From assembly GCA_963734865.1 (NCBI GenBank), contig CAVTIV010000010.1, positions 171,432-235,431 of the forward strand: a DNA stretch of 64,000 nt, read 5' to 3'. The notes beneath the pieces were generated by a model. The model was given only the letters and a program-made list of their open reading frames with translations. It was not told the DNA's origin and ran no database searches. The position numbers and the translations under genes are program-made. This DNA is from CBDCUW01 sp963734865. GTDB lineage: Bacteria > Planctomycetota > Planctomycetia > Pirellulales > Pirellulaceae. Of the stretch, positions 27,025 through 36,464 are shown one piece after another (position 1 is the first letter of the stretch; each line of letters opens with the position of its first letter).

Positions 27025-29397
27025 ATGCATGACCGGTCAATTGCCGATTCCACGATGCCGCATCGCCTTTGGTTGTGCGCCACGCTGGCACTGCTTCCAG
27101 CTTCCATCGCCGATGCCCAGCAAACCTTCGTCCACGATTCAACCGGACAAACGTACCGCCTCATCGAGGCGACGCATTTCGAGATGGGCGCCGCACGACC
27201 AGAATCCTTTCGCGGTGATCATGTCGATTACAATGCCGGCGAAGATGATCTGCCGATCCATCCCGTGATTTTGACCAAACCGTTCTACCTGGCAACGACC
27301 GAAGTATCGGTCGACCAGTTTCGTCGGTTTGTCACCGCCACCGGCTACAAAACGGACGCCGAACGAAGTGACACAGGGATGGTAGCCTGGGATCCGGTCA
27401 ATGACCCTAGAAACGACGAAGTCAAATCTTCGTTTCGCTGTGGAACCGAATTCGATTGGCAGCGACCGGGGATCCCACAGCAGGGATCGCATCCCGTGGT
27501 CGGTGTCAGCTATCACGATGCCAAAGCGTATTGCCGTTGGCTGAGTCTCGAACAGGGCCACAGCTATCGGCTGCCGACCGAAGCGGAGTGGGAATGCGCA
27601 TGCCGAGCCGGTACATCCACGCACTTTTCATTCGGCGATGCCTATCGAGGCATGATCCAGCGACACGCCAATGTGGGCAACGTCGAATTGGAACGTGCCT
27701 CCAGTGGTCGTGTCCTGCTGCAGTGGTTGATCGATGTCGACAACGATCCGAGTGACGGAAATGTGTTCACCGCGCCGGTGGCAAGTTACCAGCCAAATCC
27801 GTGGGGACTGTTCGATCTTCATGGAAACGTTTGGGAGTGGTGCGAAGATCGTTATCTGGACACTTATTACAGTCAATTCAAGCGCGCTGGTCATCGGCAA
27901 GTCCGCCCTCGTGCGATCGATCCGTTGTGCGACGAACGTTGGAACGAGCACGGCGAATGGCGTGTCATCCGCGGCGGCTCGTGGTTCGTTTCCCCGATCC
28001 AGTGCCGTAGCGGCGTCCGCGGTGTTTTCGAGGCCGGCGACGCGGCCTGCTACATCGGGTTCCGCGTGGTCCGCGAAGCAAGCGACGAAATGGTCGCCCA
28101 GTCGGCGGAGCGCCATCAGAAATCGGAAGCGGCGTTGGAGGCACTGAAGTTGATCGCGAGATCCGTGACCGAGGACCGTGACGGACAGATTGGATTCGAG
28201 TTGCGATGCGACGACCTCAGCGATCTCGTTTTTCGTCAACTCGCTGACCTGCAATACGCTGTTGATGTTCACCTCAGCCAGCCCGGACGTCTGTCGGCCG
28301 ATCATCTCAAACAGCTTGGCCAGATTCATCGATTGACCGGATTGTCGATCTCCGTCGGCGGCCCAGGAATCTCCGCCCAAGACTTCGCTCCCCTCGCCGA
28401 CCACCCCGAGATTCAAAGTCTGCAAATCACCGGAACGGTCGACCTATCGGATCAGCTGTTGGACTACCTGCGTGATGCCGACCAGTTGATCTCGATCAAT
28501 CTGCAAGGGAGCAAGATTACCGACGAAGGACTATCGACTCTGCCGCGGTTGACCACCTTGAACACGCTGCACGTCGCCAGCACACAGTCCAGCGGAGCCG
28601 CTTTGTCGCGATTCGTCGGTTCGCCGCTACGAGAAGTTTCATTCGCCAGGTTGACCGATGACGGTGCGGCGCTGTTGACAACTTTTCCAACGATTCAAAA
28701 CTTGAATCTGCAAGGCTGCCCGATCAGCTCGCGGGGACTGGACTGCGTGGCATCGTTGCGATTGCTGGAAAACCTGTCACTGGCCGGTTGCGTCAACCTT
28801 GTCGACACAGACTTCCAGGCATTGTCGCGACTGACTCGTCTGGTCAACCTGAATTTGTCCGACGGCGATGCGGGCGATACCGCGGTCGCGTCGCTGCGAC
28901 AGTGCAATTCGTTGCGGGACCTCACACTCGGCAGCGATTCGCTAACCGATGAGGGGATGAAGTCGATTTGCGAGATCGTTGCTTTGCAATCACTGACCTT
29001 GACCGAGCAGGCGACGAAGATCACCGACATTGGCTGGGCAGACTTTTGGCGGTTGGTCAATCTTCAAACACTAAGTATTCATGCTCCGCTCGTCAGCGGC
29101 CAGGGATTTGCCACCCTGGTCGAATTGCCGAAGCTCCGACAATTGAATTTGAGCAATCGCGGTTTGAACGATGCCGCCATGAAACACGTCGGCCAAATGG
29201 AAAATTTATCCGAGTTGTTTATCGGCAGTTGGCAATCGGGAGGCCCCCAGGGATTGACCGATGAAGGGCTATTGAGTTTGGCAAACTCAGCCCGCCTGAA
29301 GAAGGTGACACTGCTACGTAAAGGAACAAAGATCAGCGACGAAGCGATTGAGAAACTTCGAATACTTAAACCGGAGTTGAAGCTCGATGTGCGTTGA
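27025..29397 (+). CDS. Exported SUMF1/FGE-like domain fused to leucine-rich repeats
   Basis: A 790-residue protein (alternative start ATG at 27055, MPHRLWLCATLALLP, which leaves a tighter signal peptide). Residues ~40-350 are a formylglycine-generating-enzyme-like (SUMF1) fold: TTEVSVDQFRRFVTATGY, VVGVSYHDAKAYCRWLS, RLPTEAEWECACRAGT, NPWGLFDLHGNVWEW, VIRGGSW and GFRVV. At the position where true FGE has a CxxxxC active pair I see only one Cys (IQCRSG), so it may be a binding protein rather than the maturase. From ~390 to the end there are ~23-residue leucine-rich repeats (ITDEGLSTLPRLTTLNTLHV and similar). It sits between DUF1552 and DUF1592 genes and overlaps the latter by 11 bp. Confidence 0.9.
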   Translation: MHDRSIADSTMPHRLWLCATLALLPASIADAQQTFVHDSTGQTYRLIEATHFEMGAARPESFRGDHVDYNAGEDDLPIHPVILTKPFYLATTEVSVDQFRRFVTATGYKTDAERSDTGMVAWDPVNDPRNDEVKSSFRCGTEFDWQRPGIPQQGSHPVVGVSYHDAKAYCRWLSLEQGHSYRLPTEAEWECACRAGTSTHFSFGDAYRGMIQRHANVGNVELERASSGRVLLQWLIDVDNDPSDGNVFTAPVASYQPNPWGLFDLHGNVWEWCEDRYLDTYYSQFKRAGHRQVRPRAIDPLCDERWNEHGEWRVIRGGSWFVSPIQCRSGVRGVFEAGDAACYIGFRVVREASDEMVAQSAERHQKSEAALEALKLIARSVTEDRDGQIGFELRCDDLSDLVFRQLADLQYAVDVHLSQPGRLSADHLKQLGQIHRLTGLSISVGGPGISAQDFAPLADHPEIQSLQITGTVDLSDQLLDYLRDADQLISINLQGSKITDEGLSTLPRLTTLNTLHVASTQSSGAALSRFVGSPLREVSFARLTDDGAALLTTFPTIQNLNLQGCPISSRGLDCVASLRLLENLSLAGCVNLVDTDFQALSRLTRLVNLNLSDGDAGDTAVASLRQCNSLRDLTLGSDSLTDEGMKSICEIVALQSLTLTEQATKITDIGWADFWRLVNLQTLSIHAPLVSGQGFATLVELPKLRQLNLSNRGLNDAAMKHVGQMENLSELFIGSWQSGGPQGLTDEGLLSLANSARLKKVTLLRKGTKISDEAIEKLRILKPELKLDVR

Positions 29398-32020
29398 ACC
29401 AGGCCGCAGAATGTATTCGGATGGCAACGGGTGCGGTCGGCAATTAACGGGCGTCGGTCGATTCATTTGCGTCGCGATCGGAGTCTTGCTGCCCCTGCCC
29501 ACGTTCGCTCAACAACCGGACGCCCGGAAAGCGGTCGATCCGCAAACCTTTGACGATTGTATCGGACCCTTTCTTGGCAATCATTGCCAAAAGTGTCATG
29601 GTCAAGATCTTTCCGAGGGCGAGTTGCGACTCGATCTCTTGGAGCCGAATTTTCAAGAACGAGAATCGCTGGGAATCTGGGTCGAGGTTCTCGACCGAAT
29701 CAATCTGGGCGAGATGCCTCCGCAAGACGAACCGCGTCCCGACGCCGAAACGCTGGCCCAGGTAACCGATTGGATCTCGGGGCAATTGCAGTTCGCGCGC
29801 CGCCAAAGTGACAGCACCGATGGCCGAGTGATGCTGCGGCGACTGAGTCGGTTGGAGTATGCCAACACCGTTCGCGACCTGCTGCACGTCGAGTTTGTCG
29901 AAGGGGAAGGGCCGATTGACTTGCTGCCGCCGGACGGATCGATCAATGGCTTCGATCGGCTGAGCAAGGCTTTGCTGGTGGATCCGTCGCTGATCGATTC
30001 TTACTTCCAGGTCGCACAGGCGGTTGCCGACCAGGCAGTGCGATTTCGCCCGCCAATCGTTCCCGAGAAATCGGTGCGGTTTGATTTCCGAGATACGGTC
30101 GGTTCGGCAATGGAGTACTTGCTGAATTCAAGAAGCGCGTACCTCGACGGCGACATGATGGTGGTCTTGGAGGGCAACGCGCGGACGTTCGGAAAACTTC
30201 GACATCCATTCAATGGCAAAGAGGTTCCCGCTACCGGTCGTTACCGCGTACGCGTAAGAGCCGCGTCCGACCCGGCCGATTCGGGGCAACCGGTGTACAT
30301 GAACATCAAGCAGGGACCGAGCAGCAGCATCGCCCAGTTTCGTGTCGACGCGACTCCCGATCAGCCGATCGTGTACGAGTTTGTGACAACTCGAGATGAA
30401 TTGTTTCAAGGCGAGTATGACGTCGGAATCGTTGACGGCACCCAGTTCGGCCGGTACGTCAGTGCCCGCGGTGAACTGCACCGCCAGGCCAGCGAACTGT
30501 TTGATGCCGGCCAGGTGCTCGAGTCGACACGGATCAAGGCACGCCTGCGAGCGCAGGGTGACTACGACTCCAATGTCCGCGGCGCGTTCAACGAGCAGGT
30601 CCTGCGACTCGAACGATTGCCAAAGTTGTACCTGGACTGGATCGAGGTCACCGGTCCGCTGCAAGGCGAATACCCACCGGCAAGTATGAAGACATTGTTT
30701 TTTGATGGTTGGCAATCGGAACAGCTGACTCTGGAGTACGCGAAACGCATCTTTCAGCGACTTCTACCACGTGCCTACCGGCGTCCTGTCACGCCGGCCG
30801 AAGTGAATGAAATCGTCTCGTTGGTGGCAGCGGAACTGGGTCGAGGAAGCGATTTCCAAACCGCGATCAAGACGGGGCTGATCGCGATACTCTGTTCACC
30901 AAAATTCCTCTATCTTCATGAACGCAGCGCGTCCGAGTCGCCTCGCGAATTGGATGACTTCGAACTCGCATCGCGGCTCAGCTATTTTTTGTGGAGCAGC
31001 ATGCCGGATGACCAATTGCTGCGGTTGGCTGTCGCCGGCAGCCTGAAAGATGATCGAGCCATCGCTCAGCAAATCGATCGAATGCTTTCCGATACTCGCA
31101 TCGAGGGATTTCTGCAGGGGTTCGTGCGGCAGTGGTTGAAGGTGGATGAGTTCGAGCGGTTTCCCGCCGACGAACGCATCTTCCCACAATACTACGCGAC
31201 CGAGTATGCCGGTATCGACAACGATATCACCGAGCAACCGATCGCCCTGCTGCGAGAGCTGATTCTGCGAGACGAGTCGATTTTGCATTTAATCGATTCG
31301 GATTGGACGATGGTCAACGAACGTTTGGCGATGTACTACGGAATCGACGGGGTTCGCGGGGAAGAGTTCCAGCGTGTCGCGTTGACCGGCCGCGACGTCG
31401 AGGGCCGTCCGCTGTCGATTCGTGGCGGGCTGATCGGGATGGCCGGCGTTCACCGCTGGGGAAGTGATGGGAACCGCACCAAACCGGTCGAACGAGGCAA
31501 ATATATCCTCGACGTTTTGTTCAACGACCCGCCACCACCACCCCCACCCAATGCCGGCGAAGTCGAGCCGAACATTCGCGGCGAGAACCTCAGCGTACGC
31601 GACCGTTTGAATCGTCATCGCCAACAGGTGACGTGCAATAACTGTCATCGACGCATCGATCCCTACGGCCTGGCGCTGGAAAACTTCAACGTGATTGGTC
31701 AGTGGCGTGATCGGCTGGACGGCGAAAAGCCACTCGCGCATTGGGGCGATGACCGACCGAAAATCGATCCCAGCGGCAAACTGCCCGGCGGTGACAGCTT
31801 CATAAATTTCCCGGAATTCAAACGAGCATTGCTGTTGCAGCAAGACCGATTCATCCGCGGGCTGGTTGAAAAGCTGCTGACCTATGCTTTGGCAAGAACC
31901 GTCGAATCATCCGATCGCCCAATGGTCGACCAAATCGTAGCCGGCGCAAGCGAGCAAGGTTTGACGCTTCGGTCGCTGATCAAGCAGATCGCGACGACCG
32001 AAGCGTTCCAACAGAAATGA
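29387..32020 (+). CDS. DUF1592/DUF1588/DUF1585-type exported protein with cytochrome motif
   Basis: An 877-residue protein (start 29387, or 29411 MYSDGNGC), overlapping the SUMF1-LRR gene by 11 bp. A hydrophobic export segment (FICVAIGVLLPLPTFA) is followed by a cytochrome-like site NHCQKCHG and INLGEMPPQDEPRP. Then come DUF1587 (LRRLSRLEYANTVRDLL), a carbohydrate-binding-like insert, DUF1595 (AKRIFQRLLPRAYRRPVTPAEV), DUF1592 (ELDDFELASRLSYFLWSSMPDD), DUF1588 (RGGLIGMAGVHRWGSDGNRTKPVERGKYIL) and DUF1585 at the end. A second CxxCH (CNNCH) lies in DUF1588. These planctomycete proteins are thought to be extracytoplasmic redox or polymer-processing factors, but this is unproven. Confidence 0.93.
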   Translation: MCVEPGRRMYSDGNGCGRQLTGVGRFICVAIGVLLPLPTFAQQPDARKAVDPQTFDDCIGPFLGNHCQKCHGQDLSEGELRLDLLEPNFQERESLGIWVEVLDRINLGEMPPQDEPRPDAETLAQVTDWISGQLQFARRQSDSTDGRVMLRRLSRLEYANTVRDLLHVEFVEGEGPIDLLPPDGSINGFDRLSKALLVDPSLIDSYFQVAQAVADQAVRFRPPIVPEKSVRFDFRDTVGSAMEYLLNSRSAYLDGDMMVVLEGNARTFGKLRHPFNGKEVPATGRYRVRVRAASDPADSGQPVYMNIKQGPSSSIAQFRVDATPDQPIVYEFVTTRDELFQGEYDVGIVDGTQFGRYVSARGELHRQASELFDAGQVLESTRIKARLRAQGDYDSNVRGAFNEQVLRLERLPKLYLDWIEVTGPLQGEYPPASMKTLFFDGWQSEQLTLEYAKRIFQRLLPRAYRRPVTPAEVNEIVSLVAAELGRGSDFQTAIKTGLIAILCSPKFLYLHERSASESPRELDDFELASRLSYFLWSSMPDDQLLRLAVAGSLKDDRAIAQQIDRMLSDTRIEGFLQGFVRQWLKVDEFERFPADERIFPQYYATEYAGIDNDITEQPIALLRELILRDESILHLIDSDWTMVNERLAMYYGIDGVRGEEFQRVALTGRDVEGRPLSIRGGLIGMAGVHRWGSDGNRTKPVERGKYILDVLFNDPPPPPPPNAGEVEPNIRGENLSVRDRLNRHRQQVTCNNCHRRIDPYGLALENFNVIGQWRDRLDGEKPLAHWGDDRPKIDPSGKLPGGDSFINFPEFKRALLLQQDRFIRGLVEKLLTYALARTVESSDRPMVDQIVAGASEQGLTLRSLIKQIATTEAFQQK

Positions 32021-32036
32021 CCGTGCCGATCGACCT

Positions 32037-33188
32037 TCATTTCTCGACCGAATCGTCGGTCTCCTCGATCCTATTGTCCACATCGATCCGAACTCGCTTG
32101 TTCACCGATTCGCCAACTGGCTGAGACGGTGTCGCGTCGTGCGGAGTATTCGGAGCATCGTCGAAACCGCCGATCATTTTTCTCGCCTGGTCAAACTGCC
32201 TCCATTTCAGGTCAACATCCTGGAACGCCTTGCGTGCCTGTTCCAACGCATCATCCACTTCCAACAATGCTCGCTCCGACTCGACGCCGTTCGCGACGGC
32301 TTCGAGCATAAGGGCGCGACGTTGTTCGCTGCGCTCCGATTGCATCTTCGCGAATTCCAGGTCGCGATTCAATCGTTCCTCCAACGCTTGCCATTCGGCG
32401 CGAGCGAATTCGAGGTCTCGTTTCGCTTGTTCCAGTTTCAACTCTGCCTTCCGATTCTCTTGTGAAGTGATCACAGCTCGCTCGTGAAGTTTCTGCGACC
32501 GTTCCCAGTCCTCTTTCGCTGTCAACTCGGACAACATAGCCGTCGACAATCGTCGAGCCAATGGGAACACGTCTCCGGATACCGAAGCCGACACCTCGAT
32601 CCGCCGCGGCTGTTGGACCTCCGCATCGGAGGTCACCGATTCGTGAATCAATGGTGGGGCACCCAACGGCATGGCGTCATGTAATCCCGGCGGCAATCCC
32701 GGCGGAGGAACCCGTCCAGTGGTCGAATCGCGTGACGGGAAGGTCGGCGGCCGTGTCGGCCGAGAGTTCGGTTCAGGTACGATTGGATCCCGGTAATCTG
32801 CCTGTCCCCCGCCGTACGCGGCCGATCCAGCGGGAGGGGACAGCCGGTTGAACGACTGAGAATCAAAATCGAATCGCTGCGGCAGATCAATGTGCCCCGG
32901 ATTCCAATCCAACACGTCGGGCTGACCGATCAGCTGATCGATGCGGCGGGTAACGATCTGGTCCTTCATCTGCTCGCGTTGCTCATGCATTTTGCGAAGC
33001 GACTCGAGGCGATCCGCGGTCTGTTGAATCTCTCTGCCCTGCTGCTCATGGCGCTCGTTGAACTCCTCCAACAGCAGTGTCCTCATTTCCTCCAACAGCG
33101 CGTCACGTCGCTCGTCTCCCTCTTTCATCGTCCGCAATTCATCCGCCAATTCCCCGATCCGTTGGCTATGCGGCGCGGTCGGGAACAT
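32037..33188 (-). CDS. Coiled-coil protein, last gene of the sigma/kinase operon
   Basis: The start is uncertain; ATG at 33188 (MFPTAPHSQ) is chosen over ATG 33212 and GTG 33227. All overlap the end of the preceding gene by 20-60 bp. The protein has ~383 residues. Residues ~10-75 and ~205-310 are long charged coiled coils (ADRLESLRKMHEQREQMKD; KLELEQAKRDLEFARAEWQALEERLN). They are separated by a Pro/Arg/Gly-rich linker. No catalytic motif is visible. It is the fourth gene after an ECF sigma factor, a kinase and a membrane protein, so it is perhaps a structural or kinase-target component of that pathway. Confidence 0.72.
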   Translation of the reverse strand: MFPTAPHSQRIGELADELRTMKEGDERRDALLEEMRTLLLEEFNERHEQQGREIQQTADRLESLRKMHEQREQMKDQIVTRRIDQLIGQPDVLDWNPGHIDLPQRFDFDSQSFNRLSPPAGSAAYGGGQADYRDPIVPEPNSRPTRPPTFPSRDSTTGRVPPPGLPPGLHDAMPLGAPPLIHESVTSDAEVQQPRRIEVSASVSGDVFPLARRLSTAMLSELTAKEDWERSQKLHERAVITSQENRKAELKLEQAKRDLEFARAEWQALEERLNRDLEFAKMQSERSEQRRALMLEAVANGVESERALLEVDDALEQARKAFQDVDLKWRQFDQARKMIGGFDDAPNTPHDATPSQPVGESVNKRVRIDVDNRIEETDDSVEK

Positions 33189-33537
33189 AGCGAGTGATTG
33201 TCTTGGGAACATGAATGACTGTTTCACGCATCGTCATCACGGACTTGCCCGTCTCTTGATCGACGGCCACGACGGGGACTTGTTGTCTCTGCTGTTCGTA
33301 GACCGTATCGAACACCGGACGGAACGTGTTGGGATTGAGAAGGGGTACATTGGCCTGGGGTCTTTCGTCGTGGATCGGTTGCGATTGGGCCTGTGGAGGC
33401 CGGATCTGCTGGGCGTCAATGTTCTGGAGAGACATCATGCCGTCGATCAGCAAGATCGCTGGAATCAGGAGCAGCAACAGCAGCGTGCCGATCATGATTC
33501 GCATGGCGGAGCCATTCCTGTTCGATGAGTGGTTCAT
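33166..33537 (-). CDS. Small single-pass membrane protein coupled to the kinase
   Basis: A 123-residue protein. The ATG at 33537 overlaps the kinase stop (ATGA), which fixes the start. A basic N-terminus leads into one strong membrane helix (MIGTLLLLLLIPAILLIDGM, about residues 15-34). The outer domain has a Pro/Gln-rich linker and ends with KSVMTMRETVIHVPKTITRYVPDRAA, a pattern that recurs in planctomycete envelope proteins of unknown role. Coupled translation implies it acts together with the kinase, for example as its membrane partner or regulator. Confidence 0.78.
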   Translation of the reverse strand: MNHSSNRNGSAMRIMIGTLLLLLLIPAILLIDGMMSLQNIDAQQIRPPQAQSQPIHDERPQANVPLLNPNTFRPVFDTVYEQQRQQVPVVAVDQETGKSVMTMRETVIHVPKTITRYVPDRAA

Positions 33538-35030
33538 TCCCTGTTCTCCTCTTTTTCGGTTGATGAAGGTAGCGTGAGTGTTTCGCTGGACGGTTGCTGC
33601 CAGGGCGGCATTTCTAGCGATATCGAGATCGAATCGATCCGACCATTGATTTCGACGAGTCCTGCATCCAAGGCTTCGCCCTGCCAATCCCAGTTGCCCG
33701 CGGAATCACGATTCGTTTCGCCGGAGATGTCGGTCACGCTTGGTGCATCGGACCGGGGCGGAAGGGTTGTTGGCGGTTCTCGCACGACGGCGTAGATAGC
33801 CATTGCGACCACGATCGGAACAACAGCAGCGGCAATCACCAGTCTCACGCGACCACGATTCGCTGCCAGCGATTTCGGTATCGGTTGCTGCGTGGGATTG
33901 CGAACATGTGCCAAAGCGTCGCGGAGAAGCCTGGCCGCTTCGTCCGCCGTCGAAACACGCTTCGAGATGTCAATCGCCATCAGTTTTGCGACAAGACGAT
34001 CAAACCATGCGGGTATCTGCTCGTTGATCTGCTGAATCGGTCGTGGCCGCGATTCGGAGATCTTGCGCAGCACCGCCAGCGGTGATTCGGCGCGGAATGG
34101 CGGGCGGCCAACGGCCAGCGCGTATAACAAACTGCCTAGCGAGAACAAGTCGCTTCGCGCGTCGACCCCTTCGCCACGCGCCTGTTCGGGACTCATGTAC
34201 TGTGGCGTCCCGGCGATCATCCCGCTCATTGTCAAGGTCGCGTCATCGAGCGCGCGTGCCAGACCAAAATCAGTAATCAACACCCGGCCGTTCCCTTCTT
34301 CGATCAAAATATTGGCCGGTTTGATGTCGCGGTGAATCACGCCGTGTCGATGAGCCGCATCGAGACCTTCTGCGATTTGCAGCCCGATCCGCAGTACCTC
34401 GGCAAGTTCCAACGGACCGTGACGATCAATGTGTTCTTGCAGGTTGCCACCTGAGATACAGGGCATCACGATGTACGGCAGCCTTGCCGCCGATGCAATG
34501 CTGTAGATCGGAACGATCGATGGATGGACGATTGCCGCCGCGGCCTGAGCTTCTCGCATGAACCTGGCACGAGCCGCACCGACTCCCGCCAGGTGCGGTG
34601 ACATGATCTTGATCGCGACCGGACGATGCAGCTCAGGATCGCTGCCGCGAAGGACCACCCCCATGCCACCCTGGCCGATCAAACCATGGACCGGATATTG
34701 ATCGATTCGGCCCAGCTCGCTTTCAGCTGACTCGTCCAATAGCGGCTGGATCCAGGCCAGCGATGAATCAAGTGACCAAGCCTGGTCGATTCTCGCTGGC
34801 GTCGACGACGGCTGGCGTCGACCGGAATTGGCAACGGTACCCTGCGACAACACGCTGACCGTTTCATCCCACCAATGTTTTTCTCCGGCGAGATGCTCGA
34901 GTTCGCCTCGGCACACGTCACAGGCACCCAAGTGCGACTGGACCATCTCCGCTTGTTCACGGGGCAACTTTTCATCAAGCAATTCGCGAAGCGTGTCGCT
35001 TTGAATATGCCGGTTCGGTTCTGCAATCAT
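33534..35030 (-). CDS. Membrane Ser/Thr protein kinase with N-terminal anti-sigma-type zinc finger
   Basis: A 498-residue protein. The N-terminus has HLGACDVC (His33, Cys37, Cys40), the zinc-finger pattern of ZAS anti-sigma factors. A Hanks-type kinase domain follows: GQGGMGVV (119-126), Lys141 in VAIKIM, HRDIKPAN (catalytic Asp235), DFG (254-256) and APE-like SPEQARG. One membrane helix lies at ~388-410, and a short outer domain ends SISISLEMPPW. All catalytic residues are present. The gene lies 10 bp after an ECF sigma factor, so the finger probably binds that sigma factor and the kinase replaces or supplements a classic anti-sigma. Confidence 0.95.
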   Translation of the reverse strand: MIAEPNRHIQSDTLRELLDEKLPREQAEMVQSHLGACDVCRGELEHLAGEKHWWDETVSVLSQGTVANSGRRQPSSTPARIDQAWSLDSSLAWIQPLLDESAESELGRIDQYPVHGLIGQGGMGVVLRGSDPELHRPVAIKIMSPHLAGVGAARARFMREAQAAAAIVHPSIVPIYSIASAARLPYIVMPCISGGNLQEHIDRHGPLELAEVLRIGLQIAEGLDAAHRHGVIHRDIKPANILIEEGNGRVLITDFGLARALDDATLTMSGMIAGTPQYMSPEQARGEGVDARSDLFSLGSLLYALAVGRPPFRAESPLAVLRKISESRPRPIQQINEQIPAWFDRLVAKLMAIDISKRVSTADEAARLLRDALAHVRNPTQQPIPKSLAANRGRVRLVIAAAVVPIVVAMAIYAVVREPPTTLPPRSDAPSVTDISGETNRDSAGNWDWQGEALDAGLVEINGRIDSISISLEMPPWQQPSSETLTLPSSTEKEENRE

Positions 35031-35040
35031 GCCTTATGCC

Positions 35041-35640
35041 TCATTCGCCCCAACGCTCGTGAACCAATTCGCGGATCCGTTTCAAGATTCGGCAGCGAGC
35101 CACATACACGGCTCCCTCAGGTATCTCCAGTTCGGTGGCAACCTCCGCGATCGGGCGCGCGTTGACAGATGTTCTCCAGAACGCAATCCAATTCACTTCG
35201 CCGGTTCGGCGGCGAACCTCGCCGGCTGCCCAACGAAAGAGTTGTTGCCTGCGATGCAGTTCGAATTCGTCGGCGCACTCCTGGTTGATTTCCAACGCAT
35301 CAAGGTGCCGTTGAACATCGCTGGTTCCTGTTGCCTGTTCGCGGGCGGCCAGCTTGCGAAACTGGTCGACCGTTGCGTTGCGTGTGATCCGAGCTAGCCA
35401 ACCGCGGAATGAACCGGCGGCGTCGGCATCAAATCGATCGATCGCCGAGGCAACCGACATCAGCACCTCTTGGACAACCTCACGGGCATCGGCATCCTGC
35501 AGCCCACGGCGCTTCGCCATGCGATAAATCACCGGCTCATAGACGGCCGTGAACTCGCCCCACGCCTGATCGTCCCGGGAATTCCGGAGTCGAACCAGCA
35601 AACTGGGTCGCGTGATGGGATCTGGGTTCAAATTGTTCAT
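35041..35640 (-). CDS. ECF-type RNA polymerase sigma factor
   Basis: A 199-residue sigma-70 family factor. Region 2 contains AWGEFTAVYEPVIYRMAKRRGLQDADAREVVQEVLMSV and FRGWLARITRNATVDQFRK. Region 4 reads IAFWRTSVNARPIAEVATELEIPEGAVYVARCRILKRIRELV, a good helix-turn-helix. It is the first gene of a four-gene operon and is divergent from a zinc-ribbon protein gene, with ~270 bp of shared upstream DNA that probably holds both promoters. Planctomycetes have many ECF factors paired with Ser/Thr kinases. I infer that the linked kinase controls its activity. Confidence 0.94.
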   Translation of the reverse strand: MNNLNPDPITRPSLLVRLRNSRDDQAWGEFTAVYEPVIYRMAKRRGLQDADAREVVQEVLMSVASAIDRFDADAAGSFRGWLARITRNATVDQFRKLAAREQATGTSDVQRHLDALEINQECADEFELHRRQQLFRWAAGEVRRRTGEVNWIAFWRTSVNARPIAEVATELEIPEGAVYVARCRILKRIRELVHERWGE

Positions 35641-35908
35641 CCGCTTGCCACGAAACTAAACTCTGCCGTCGGCAGCATTCTTTGCCGTGAACCGATGGTG
35701 CCAACACCAACGGATTCCCCTCTGGAAGGTTACACGTGCGAAATCGGCGGACCTTGTGCACCAAATCGGAAAAGTTTCGCCAATCCGACGTGCAAAATCA
35801 AAGTTTTTGCGCCATTGGTTTCCGCGAAACCCGCCCCTATTTGAGCGGTTTAAACGGAAGGCGCGAGCGAAAAAGACGATAGAGAGACTTGGAGCGAAGG
35901 GCAAAAAA

Positions 35909-36289
35909 ATGAACGACAACAGCAGCAACACGAAGATAACCGTCACTTGTCCCTCGGGACACCGCGTTCGTGGCGACATCAGCTTGTCGGGAAACACGGT
36001 TCGATGTCCAAAGTGTCGCACGCAGTTCATGTTCGCGCCGGCAGACGCACCTTCCCCCGAACAGCGGCGGGTGACCGATACGGGCGTGATGCGAATACTC
36101 GGTGATGTTCCGGAGTTACCGCCACAGCCGAAAAAGAAGGAACCGGCCACGAAACCGTGTTCTCGCTGTGGCGTCGCAATTCTAACCAATGCAACCGTTT
36201 GCGGTCACTGCAATTGCTATGTCGGGCTAATGCCCCGATTCATGCAGCAAATGACAGGAAGCGATTCCGGAACCTATCGCCGAGCTTAA
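35909..36289 (+). CDS. Double zinc-ribbon protein
   Basis: The start is the ATG at 35909 (MNDNSSNTKITV); longer upstream starts add unlikely sequence. The 126-residue product has an N-terminal ribbon (TCPSGHRVRGDISLSG then VRCPKCRTQF), a Pro/Lys-rich linker, and a second ribbon (CSRCG then CGHC). There is no membrane segment. Such MJ0042-type N-terminal ribbons are common in planctomycete proteins of unknown function. A role in nucleic-acid or protein binding is plausible. It is divergent from the ECF sigma operon. Confidence 0.8.
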   Translation: MNDNSSNTKITVTCPSGHRVRGDISLSGNTVRCPKCRTQFMFAPADAPSPEQRRVTDTGVMRILGDVPELPPQPKKKEPATKPCSRCGVAILTNATVCGHCNCYVGLMPRFMQQMTGSDSGTYRRA

Positions 36290-36464
36290 TCGCCCGAGGA
36301 CGACTGGGATGATCATCGTCGCATGAAATCGTCCAGGTCTGCGCCTCAACACACCCCCGGGTCACCCCTCCCACAAAGGAAATCGTCCAACGACGGCTGT
36401 TGGCTGGGGAATCGCATTTCGCTCGAGATGCTTTACCCTATTGCCCAGGGACGATTTGGGAATA

